DNA of 23,800 nt, from positions 1-23,800 of the IMG/VR virus record IMGVR_UViG_3300023210_000224. One strand, given 5' to 3'. Position 1 is the stretch's first letter, and each line of letters begins with the position of its first letter. Under the pieces are notes generated by a model that ran no database searches, was not told where the DNA came from, and saw only the letters and a program-made list of their open reading frames with translations. A program made the position numbers and the translations under genes. Positions 8,531 to 14,320 of this stretch are shown here, in pieces. This DNA comes from a virus.

Positions 8531-8994
8531 CAATCTCTATTCCTTTTTACATTGATAGTTATTTCTTGCCTCTGTTCAATCTTCTCTGGCTCATTCATAC
8601 CAAGCATCTTTGCAAGAGAATCTAATGCACCTTTGGCATCACTACCCTTGAGCAATCCAGAATTAGCCATTGCATAAATCTTCTCTTTGTCATTCTTGGT
8701 TAACTTGTCTTGGTGCATTAATCTCTTAATCTCCTCAAATGTTTCAACCATTCCAATGTATTTCTGCACTATCCAATCTCTGTCTATCTGATGTTTTTGT
8801 GCAGTCTGTTGCTTTAACTCATTGACAGTTAGTTGTATGTTAGTCTTTGCCATTAATTTAGATGCGTTGATTCTTGCCCATTCAGCATCTTTATTTGTCA
8901 CATCATACGCTTGTCTGTACGCCTCTGATTGATTGCCTAATTCAACAACCAACTCTGCAAACTTTCTTTCCTTGATAGTTAGTTCTCTGCTCAT
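8530..8994 (-). CDS. terS: terminase small subunit
   Basis: This 154-residue protein has an N-terminal helix-turn-helix region, MSRELTIKERKFAELVVELG then NQSEAYRQAYD, the classic opening of Terminase_2-type small subunits that recognise the packaging site. Residues 45-60 (WARINASKLMAKTNIQ) and the following helices fit the central oligomerisation domain. It starts directly after the TAG of the preceding gene with no gap, and its stop overlaps the large subunit start. The motif and neighbour agree, so the call is firm; the DNA site it recognises cannot be read from this window. Confidence 0.88.
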   Translation of the reverse strand: MSRELTIKERKFAELVVELGNQSEAYRQAYDVTNKDAEWARINASKLMAKTNIQLTVNELKQQTAQKHQIDRDWIVQKYIGMVETFEEIKRLMHQDKLTKNDKEKIYAMANSGLLKGSDAKGALDSLAKMLGMNEPEKIEQRQEITINVKRNRD

Positions 8995-9285
8995 CTAATT
9001 CAATAAATAATCATTATCATTCTCAATGTACAAGAAAGCAATGTAATCCAATGAGATACTGTCAAGGTTGATATATAACTCGTGACCTGCACTCTTTGCA
9101 TCTTGTATTGTCTTAACTGCTGAATCATTTAAACCTACTCCATTTACTTCATCAATATAAACGTATGATATGGTTTTAAAGTAAGCATACAATATCCCAT
9201 CAGAACCTACCAATATTCCATCAGCAGATTTGAATTTCCAAACATCATCCTCTCTCTCACTCCTGTTATCCACCTCGCTGCTCAT
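8995..9285 (-). CDS. hypothetical protein (96 aa)
   Basis: The family is not recognised. The 96-residue product is acidic (Asp- and Glu-rich), with no membrane helix or cysteine motif, and looks like a small alpha/beta domain: strands around GILVGSDGILYAYFK and ISYVYIDEVNG, a helix around SAVKTIQDAKSAG, and a strand ELYINLDSISLDYIAFLYI. It overlaps the preceding stop by ATGA and abuts terS. Position between the sigma-like gene and terminase suggests expression with packaging genes; no function is proposed. Confidence 0.6.
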   Translation of the reverse strand: MSSEVDNRSEREDDVWKFKSADGILVGSDGILYAYFKTISYVYIDEVNGVGLNDSAVKTIQDAKSAGHELYINLDSISLDYIAFLYIENDNDYLLN

Positions 9286-9524
9286 TTCTTTTTTGCTCCT
9301 CTGCTTTTGTATGATTCTTTAGTTGTGAAATACCAATTGCAAATCCTTTGCATGGCTCTTGAAACACATACATTGCAACCTCTATCTAATTGATTACCAG
9401 AATGCTTTTGATACAAATCAAACAACTCATTGATCTCTTTCTCCTTGCCTCTGGTCATGCTTTTAGTTCGCTGATACATGAACAGGATATCATCATATTG
9501 TTTTAATTGTTGGTAGTAAGTCAT
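9282..9524 (-). CDS. hypothetical protein with CxxC motif (80 aa)
   Basis: The family is not recognised. This basic, helical protein of 80 residues has a C-terminal half with GCNVCVSRAMQRICNWYF, where two close cysteines and a third nine residues later could bind a metal, and it ends in a very basic KSRGAKKK. It starts in an ATGA overlap with the membrane protein gene and ends in the same way into the next gene. The compact basic helix and cysteines suggest nucleic acid or protein binding, but this is speculation. Confidence 0.6.
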   Translation of the reverse strand: MTYYQQLKQYDDILFMYQRTKSMTRGKEKEINELFDLYQKHSGNQLDRGCNVCVSRAMQRICNWYFTTKESYKSRGAKKK

Positions 9525-9808
9525 AGCTTAAACAGTTTTAAATGCCTCTCAATGCCCTCTGTGAGTATTGGTACGCATCCAATATATAATATAAAATTTT
9601 GATTTAATGTCAATGTATAGGCAACCGCCAACCATATTGATAAGCAGGTTGCACATGAGAATGGCTTGTATGATAATACAGTCAACAGGATTGCACCAAT
9701 GTAATACAGATACTTGTGAGCAGTTACTTTCTTGATGAATGATGGCAGATAATCAGCTATCAGAAAGGGAACGGTTGAACAGAATATTAATGCTTTTAAG
9801 ACTTCCAT
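9521..9808 (-). CDS. small membrane protein (95 aa)
   Basis: The family is not recognised by name. The protein has three or four hydrophobic stretches: MEVLKALIFCSTVPFLIADY, YLYYIGAILLTVLSY, CLSIWLAVAYTLTL and FILYIGCVPILTEG. It also carries a C-A-T-C motif (PFSCATC) at the head of the third segment. It overlaps the end of the sigma-like gene by 13 bases and the start of the next by ATGA, so it is expressed between the regulator and terminase. It could be an inner-membrane protein affecting the host envelope. A holin role is unlikely because a clearer holin lies at 21326-21796. Confidence 0.65.
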   Translation of the reverse strand: MEVLKALIFCSTVPFLIADYLPSFIKKVTAHKYLYYIGAILLTVLSYKPFSCATCLSIWLAVAYTLTLNQNFILYIGCVPILTEGIERHLKLFKL

Positions 9809-10365
9809 AACTCTCTAAAATTATCTGGCATTAGTTTCTTAACTCGTTTCAATCTATTGTGCAACCATCCATAACTAAATGAACCTGCGCCACTCTGCTT
9901 CAACTCCTCATACATCTCCTTGAAATTATACTGAACTCCAAAATATGCTTTCATCAATCCAATATCAATGGCATCAAAGTTCTTGTTCTGCTCCATGTAG
10001 TTAATCACTCGCCTCTGCTCAATGTATTCATCCCGGCAATATGTCTGTTGAATGTCATTAGTAAAATGATACAACTCAATGAAATCTTTGTAGTCTATTG
10101 AATGTGGGCAATTGTTTCTGTGCTTCAATCTCTGATAATTGTATTTTGAATATCCACTATTATAATTGATCAACATAATCTTTGCGCAATAATCAATCAG
10201 CTTTCCCTCTTTGTTTATCAGCATCAATTGCTCTTTGTCTTTCTCAAGTATCTGCACAATGACCTCTTGCAACAATTCATCTTGCTCATCCTTTCTCCGG
10301 GTTATCTTCTTGCTCAAATCCATCAGAAACGAGTACACATCTTTTATTGCAGATTCATAATTCAA
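9796..10365 (-). CDS. sigma-70-like transcription factor
   Basis: In this 189-residue protein, residues 20-45 (RRKDEQDELLQEVIVQILEK) resemble sigma-70 region 2.1/2.2, which binds the RNA polymerase clamp. The following YCAKIMLINYNSGYSKYNYQ suits region 2.3/2.4, and the C-terminal half (FKEMYEELKQ, then SYGWLHNRLKRVKKLM) looks like a region-4 helix-turn-helix. The likely role is switching host polymerase to late phage promoters, supported by its place before terminase. The start used is TTG at 10365, preceded by AGAGGA and overlapping the previous gene by 11 bases; the first in-frame ATG, at 10323, would lose 14 residues but keep region 2. Sequence similarity is weak, so the call is moderate. 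Confidence 0.55.
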   Translation of the reverse strand: MNYESAIKDVYSFLMDLSKKITRRKDEQDELLQEVIVQILEKDKEQLMLINKEGKLIDYCAKIMLINYNSGYSKYNYQRLKHRNNCPHSIDYKDFIELYHFTNDIQQTYCRDEYIEQRRVINYMEQNKNFDAIDIGLMKAYFGVQYNFKEMYEELKQSGAGSFSYGWLHNRLKRVKKLMPDNFRELWKS

Positions 10366-10612
10366 TGTTATCCTCTAATCTTTTGCATCGTTTCTCTAAA
10401 TGCCTCAACTCCATTTTACTCTCTGCCCATTTATGTCTGTATTCTGATGCAGTTGAATAATGTTTTGTTGATTGCTTTTGCAATTCAGATATCAACAGGA
10501 TTGCCTCAATCAATGTCTGCTGCTCATCCAGATTCTCATTCTCACCTTTGGCTTTTATCCTCTCAAGAAGATGTTGCAACTTGACCTTTGTTGTAAGTAT
10601 CTTGATATCCAT
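10355..10612 (-). CDS. hypothetical coiled-coil protein (85 aa)
   Basis: The family is not recognised. The 85 residues are almost all helical and charged: an N-terminal helix (MDIKILTTKVKLQHLLERIK), a short Glu/Asn loop, a central helix with LIEAILLISELQKQS, and a C-terminal coiled coil (SKMELRHLEKRCKRLEDNIE). The ATG overlaps the preceding stop (ATGA), and the stop lies inside the start region of the sigma-like gene. A small dimeric adaptor is possible; there is no direct evidence. Confidence 0.6.
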   Translation of the reverse strand: MDIKILTTKVKLQHLLERIKAKGENENLDEQQTLIEAILLISELQKQSTKHYSTASEYRHKWAESKMELRHLEKRCKRLEDNIEL

Positions 10613-10863
10613 CAGAATGCTTTTAGACCTGCTTTAATAAACAATTCTCTGTGAATAACTTTGTACTTTTGATTGATGAGTTTCTGATGTGTTACATTAA
10701 ACCAACTGCCGAAATCATTAAACAATCTCATCTTGTAATCAAACACCTCACATTGATTCTCTGCGTTCCAACTGATTGCTCTATCTACAATCTCATAGGT
10801 CTTGCCATGAATCAAGAAAATACTATCCAGAGCAAAAGGTAATTTTAATCTAATATCGTTCAT
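10612..10863 (-). CDS. hypothetical protein (83 aa)
   Basis: The family is not recognised. The product is 83 residues long, beta-strand-rich in the middle (DSIFLIHGKTYEIVDRAI) and ends in a basic segment (QKYKVIHRELFIKAGLKAF). It has no membrane helix or metal motif. It starts 9 bases after the cytosine methyltransferase stop and ends in an ATGA overlap with the coiled-coil gene, so it belongs to the middle part of the leftward operon. Confidence 0.58.
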   Translation of the reverse strand: MNDIRLKLPFALDSIFLIHGKTYEIVDRAISWNAENQCEVFDYKMRLFNDFGSWFNVTHQKLINQKYKVIHRELFIKAGLKAF

Positions 10864-10872
10864 GCTTTAAAT

Positions 10873-12000
10873 TTAATAAATCTTTTGGATAATCTTTTGA
10901 ATGACTGCAACTGTTATGGAGTTACCTGCTTGTTGATAAAGGCGAGTATCGGAGCAAACATCAGCAGCTTTAAAAAAAGCATCATCTGGAAAGTCTTGCA
11001 ATCTCCAACATTCCAATGGCGTTAATCTTCTGATTCTTTCTGATTCAATGAAATTATTTTCTATTCTTGCACCCTCTTTTGTGGTAATAGATGTTGCAAC
11101 TCCATCCCCTGCGCCCGGTTGAAATTTAAATCCATTACCCTTTTCTTGGTTTTTGATATGATTTTCTTTAAAGTATTTAACCAATTTATCAGATAAATAA
11201 TATTTGTCATCTACAGAAATAAAACCATCTTCAGCACCACCTTTAAAATAACGAGCAGTTATTGTTGATGAGATTCCATCTAAATTCAAAGGAAAGTCAT
11301 TTTTTGATTGCCTTTTTTTTCTATGGTTTATTATCCATTTTCTCCATTTTTCAGATATTAAGTACTTTGATTCTGGATTGTCTTGCAGCATATCTCTCAA
11401 CTGCAACTGCAACTGCTCTTTAATTGGAAAGCTGAACTCTCTGAAATCTTTGAATCCAACAATGAAGATTCTCTCTCTGTTCTGTGGCACTCCATAATCC
11501 TTCGTGTTGAGTACTTGAGCAATGCAATGATAACCCAATCCATCATCAAACAAATCAATGCTTATCTGTCCGTTCAATGTACCACCACCATTGGTTAAAA
11601 TGTCTGTGATTGTTTGATATGTCCTTCCTTTATCGTGTGACAACAACCCTTTAACATTCTCTAAAATAAAGCATTTCGGTTGATTGATTCTGATGAACTC
11701 TGCAACGTCAAAGAATAGTGTGCCTCTTGCCTCATCAAATCCTTTTCGCTGACCTGCAATACTGAATGACTGACAAGGAAACCCGGCAACATACAAATCC
11801 AATTGCTCAACCTCTGTATGGTCACGTTTTGTAATATCATTATAGAATCTCTTTGGCTCATCGTGAATTGCTAAATAAGATTGCCTTGCATACTTGTCAA
11901 TCTCACAAGCAAATACTGATTCAAAATCAATACCTAAATTCTTTAGTGCTTGTTCTGGCGCACCAATACCACTAAAATCTGTACCTACTTTTAATTTCAT
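10873..12000 (-). CDS. DNA (cytosine-5) methyltransferase
   Basis: This enzyme transfers a methyl group from S-adenosylmethionine to C5 of cytosine. All hallmark motifs are visible in its 375 residues: motif I D-F-S-G-I-G-A-P-E-Q-A-L (8-19), motif IV with the catalytic Cys in GFPCQSFS (C76), motif VI FILENV (111-116), motif VIII PQNRERIF (172-179), motif IX RRLTPLECWRLQDFP (324-338) and motif X QQAGNSI (356-362). The target recognition domain lies between about 190 and 320; its site cannot be read. The leader is A-rich (AAAACAAAACAAA) in the 12 bases after the helicase stop. No cognate restriction gene is present, so the likely job is hiding phage DNA from host restriction. Confidence 0.95.
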   Translation of the reverse strand: MKLKVGTDFSGIGAPEQALKNLGIDFESVFACEIDKYARQSYLAIHDEPKRFYNDITKRDHTEVEQLDLYVAGFPCQSFSIAGQRKGFDEARGTLFFDVAEFIRINQPKCFILENVKGLLSHDKGRTYQTITDILTNGGGTLNGQISIDLFDDGLGYHCIAQVLNTKDYGVPQNRERIFIVGFKDFREFSFPIKEQLQLQLRDMLQDNPESKYLISEKWRKWIINHRKKRQSKNDFPLNLDGISSTITARYFKGGAEDGFISVDDKYYLSDKLVKYFKENHIKNQEKGNGFKFQPGAGDGVATSITTKEGARIENNFIESERIRRLTPLECWRLQDFPDDAFFKAADVCSDTRLYQQAGNSITVAVIQKIIQKIY

Positions 12001-12012
12001 TTTGTTTTGTTT

Positions 12013-13014
12013 TTAAAAAGGTGCATCATGCTCTCCTCTGAATTTCTCTAACAATCCATTGTTCATAACCTGCATCTCTGTCTGGATTGGAATCTGCTCA
12101 TCATCTGTCAATGGCTCTGCGTATTTCTTAACACCACCATTTAATATCTCAAAATACTTTCCTTGCTTGATATCATAACTCAATGAAGTTGTACCTCTGA
12201 TGCCGACAATGGCAGGTTTTGCTTTATCAATTTTAATATCAGAACTATGTGAATCAAAATCTCTGTGAACTATTATAACAGATTTTGCATTGTTTCCCCA
12301 TTCAGAACCACCTTTCAATTGGTGCATATCCGGCATAATCACTTTGCCATCCTTGTCTTTTTTAGCAGTCTTTGGATGAATGATTGTGTGAAAATGCAAC
12401 CCGGATGATTCAGCCAATTCATTTCTGTTACTTAGTGTTGCCTCTAACCATTTATCTTCTCTGCTAAATCCATCAGTATCGTGCTTCATGTAATTCCAAG
12501 AATCAATAACTGCACTAAACAACTCTAATTCATCCTTGTGTTTTACTGCATATTCCCAGAACTCTGTTGGAGTTACTTGTTTGCTGCGATTGTCTTGCTT
12601 TGGATTAAAGATTTTAAAGTAATGCAACACCTCTGTGAGATGTCTGTCAATGTCAGAGATCTCAATCCTGTTCTCAATGACTTGCTTATTGCCTTCTGAA
12701 TCATAGTAGAACTCTTGGAATTGCTTTCCACTAAACTTGTGCAGCAGCTTTGCAACCACCTCTGCATTGCTCCCTGCATCTGGCATATAAATGAGATGCT
12801 TATGGTCATAGAACTCTGAACAGTTTTTTAATAACTCAAATAACAATTCTGTTTTACCACTACCGGGATAACCTGTCCAATCTGTGCAACCACCCTCCTT
12901 GATGTTGTAGTGAGATGCTAATCCTTTAAAACCACAATAGTAAACATTACCACCGCCATTCTTGTACAGGTGCAACACTTCCTCTCTAATGTCTGCTGCT
13001 TTGACTATCCCCAT
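12013..13014 (-). CDS. RecA-fold replicative helicase (DnaB/Twinkle-like)
   Basis: This 333-residue ATPase probably unwinds DNA at the phage fork. Walker A is TGYPGSGKTE (47-56), Walker B is FSAVIDSWNY (166-175), a DnaB-type H-motif region reads HFHTIIHPKT (207-216), a conserved GGSEWGNNAKSVIIVHR (235-251) resembles motif H4 of T7 gp4 and Twinkle, and a basic G-I-R-G-T-T-S-L-S-Y-D near 271 fits the arginine-finger strand. There is no primase or N-terminal DnaB domain, so it is short for the family (DnaB is about 450). It overlaps the end of the initiator gene by 10 bases, the initiator-helicase order known from lambda-like phages. Confidence 0.8.
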   Translation of the reverse strand: MGIVKAADIREEVLHLYKNGGGNVYYCGFKGLASHYNIKEGGCTDWTGYPGSGKTELLFELLKNCSEFYDHKHLIYMPDAGSNAEVVAKLLHKFSGKQFQEFYYDSEGNKQVIENRIEISDIDRHLTEVLHYFKIFNPKQDNRSKQVTPTEFWEYAVKHKDELELFSAVIDSWNYMKHDTDGFSREDKWLEATLSNRNELAESSGLHFHTIIHPKTAKKDKDGKVIMPDMHQLKGGSEWGNNAKSVIIVHRDFDSHSSDIKIDKAKPAIVGIRGTTSLSYDIKQGKYFEILNGGVKKYAEPLTDDEQIPIQTEMQVMNNGLLEKFRGEHDAPF

Positions 13015-13682
13015 TTTCGTGCATCCTCTCTTAACTTTTTTCTATGTGCCTCTTGTTTTTCATAAGCATCCATCTCCTCCTCTTTCTTATATTGAATAGC
13101 ATCCTTATCCCCAAACCATAACTCAGCACTATTTCTCCATACTTTCGATACTTCAAAACCTTTTTTATTTATCCAATTAAGAGAGTTGTAATAATGAAAA
13201 AACTTATCTGCGAACTCCTCAACGTAACCTCTGGAATCAAAATACTGTCTGCACATTTCAATTGTTGGTGAGTTGCTTTTATTAGTAACAGTAACAGTAT
13301 CATTTACATTTACATTAACAGTATCAGTTACAGTAACAGTATCAGTTATTTTTGTTATAGCATTTTTAACATTGTTATCTTTTGTTATAACGGTGTTATC
13401 TTTTGTTATAGTCTTGTTATCCTTCCAACGTGACTGCATCCCCTTTTTACCTGCTTCACTTCGTTTCTGTTTCTGGTTATCCCAATCTTTTAAATCTCTT
13501 TTGAGTTGTCGTTTGATTGGCTCAAATGCAACAGATAGCAACACATCATCCACTTCTGGATTGTTGTCATTGGTGTAGTTAAGAATTAATTTGAATAGTT
13601 TACCTGCAACATCATCCGGGAGTTTCTCCACAGTATGAATTAAATCACAGTACAATACAAAGGACTTTTTGTTTTCTGCCAT
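13005..13682 (-). CDS. replication initiator-like protein (DUF6291-like)
   Basis: The protein has 225 residues. The N-terminus (KKSFVLYCDLIHTVEKLPDD, then KLFKLILNYTNDNNPEVDD) and the RSEAGKKGMQSRW segment at about 90-102 match the small initiator-like proteins of Bacteroidota and Firmicutes phages often called DUF6291. A low-complexity Thr/Val/Asn/Lys linker (about 104-150, repeating I-T-K-D-N and T-V-T-V-T) separates it from a helical C-terminal domain with a conserved-looking F-x-V-x-K-V-W-R-N-S-A-E-L-W-F. The linker DNA consists of tandem repeats that may act as iterons. The ATG directly follows a repeated leader element, so expression may be autoregulated. Function is inferred from family resemblance and the adjacent helicase. 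Confidence 0.6.
   Translation of the reverse strand: MAENKKSFVLYCDLIHTVEKLPDDVAGKLFKLILNYTNDNNPEVDDVLLSVAFEPIKRQLKRDLKDWDNQKQKRSEAGKKGMQSRWKDNKTITKDNTVITKDNNVKNAITKITDTVTVTDTVNVNVNDTVTVTNKSNSPTIEMCRQYFDSRGYVEEFADKFFHYYNSLNWINKKGFEVSKVWRNSAELWFGDKDAIQYKKEEEMDAYEKQEAHRKKLREDARKWG
13291..13410 (-). repeat. tandem repeats inside the initiator gene, candidate origin iterons
   Basis: Two repeat types lie side by side. AACAGTATCAGTTA occurs at 13317-13330 and 13335-13348 (period 18), with a partial copy GTAACAGTATCA at 13291-13302. TGTTATCTTTTGTTATA occurs at 13373-13389 and 13394-13410 (period 21), flanked by partial copies near 13350 and 13415. Both periods are multiples of three, so the coding frame is kept. 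Iterons inside the initiator gene are known from lambda O; that these act as an origin is inference. Confidence 0.5.
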
Positions 13683-13708
13683 TATTGTGTATTTAAATAT
13701 TGTGTATT
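13683..13708 (-). repeat. 11-bp direct repeat in the initiator leader
   Basis: On the minus strand AATACACAATA occurs twice with a 15-base period (13708-13698 and 13693-13683), and the second copy runs directly into the ATG of the initiator gene. Part of it (ACACAATA) is complementary to TATTGTGT at 13738-13731 in the upstream terminator-like structure. It may be a protein operator or an RNA switch. Confidence 0.5.
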
Positions 13709-13772
13709 AAAAAAAAGAATGTGGAAAGGAACACAATACAACCTATTACTGCGATGCCTCGCAAACCACATT
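13709..13772 (-). terminator. structured terminator or attenuator before the initiator gene
   Basis: On the minus strand AATGTGG (13772-13766) and CCACATT (13724-13718) form a perfect 7-bp outer stem, followed by C and eight T (13716-13709). Inside lies a second perfect hairpin, TGCGA-GGCA-TCGCA (13763-13750). This looks like an intrinsic terminator with extra structure, ending transcripts from the helicase-methyltransferase side just before the initiator gene. The gap 13683-13778 has no gene. Confidence 0.55.
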
Positions 13773-13778
13773 ATAAAT

Positions 13779-14102
13779 TTAATCAAAATTCTTGGAATAA
13801 TTTTCCCTTTCAACCTCTAATTTATAGAATAAAAAAGCACTAAATCCATTGATGTGTGAATCAGTTGGAAAGAAATATCTCCATCCTTTTGATTTGCCTC
13901 TGGCAATATAATAACAGAAAGCAATACCTAATTTACCAGATGATTTTCTAAAATTAATTATTGCAGTATGATCAGATGTTGGCACAATCTCCTCAACCTT
14001 AAATGATTCATTGTTGTAATTACCCTCTCTGTCTTTCATTGAATAACGATTTGCAATTACTTGAGCAAACTCATTCAACTCTTTTGCTATATCACTATTC
14101 AT
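13779..14102 (-). CDS. hypothetical protein (107 aa)
   Basis: The family is not recognised. The 107-residue soluble protein has a helical N-terminus (MNSDIAKELNEFAQVIANRY), a beta-rich centre (FKVEEIVPTSDHTAIINFRK, then IAFCYYIARG) and a conserved-looking KGWRYFFPTDSHINGFSAF near the end. It overlaps the membrane protein gene by ATGA and is followed by the structured terminator, so it ends the operon segment that contains the helicase-methyltransferase. A role linked to that enzyme is possible from position only. Confidence 0.6.
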   Translation of the reverse strand: MNSDIAKELNEFAQVIANRYSMKDREGNYNNESFKVEEIVPTSDHTAIINFRKSSGKLGIAFCYYIARGKSKGWRYFFPTDSHINGFSAFLFYKLEVERENYSKNFD

Positions 14103-14320
14103 GTCGTTGATTTAATTGATTGCCTGTTGAACAACCTTCTGATTGCATAACTTCTCAAAATACTTGCCATCGTAAATACAATAGTAATGATTACATTTTG
14201 ATTTACATTAACTTCAATATCCAAAATTGGATAAATTATAATTTGAATAAAAAATGACATTATCATACCCACGATAGTATTAATAATACTTTCTATTAAA
14301 CTTTTTATTTTAGTCTGCAT
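14099..14320 (-). CDS. small two-helix membrane protein (DUF7220-like)
   Basis: This 73-residue protein has two hydrophobic helices, IVGMIMSFFIQIIIYPIL (about 16-33) and VIITIVFTMASILRSYAI (about 43-60), followed by the basic RRLFNRQ. The pattern 'SLIESIINTIVG...Q...PI' followed by 'FT-x-S-x-x-RSY-x-x-RR-x-F' matches the short phage membrane proteins known as DUF7220, whose function is unknown. The start overlaps the stop of the helicase-methyltransferase (TGATG). It could be a holin-like or superinfection-exclusion protein, but nothing in the sequence decides this. Confidence 0.68.
   Translation of the reverse strand: MQTKIKSLIESIINTIVGMIMSFFIQIIIYPILDIEVNVNQNVIITIVFTMASILRSYAIRRLFNRQSIKSTT

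Noticed and set aside
13291-13420. CRISPR array
   Set aside because: The short repeats are only 14-17 bases, adjacent without unique spacers and in frame with a coding linker; no Cas genes are present.
13273-13578. Plus-strand open frame of 101 codons across the initiator repeats
   Set aside because: Its Val/Thr/Phe repeats are the antisense reading of the tandem repeats in the initiator linker.
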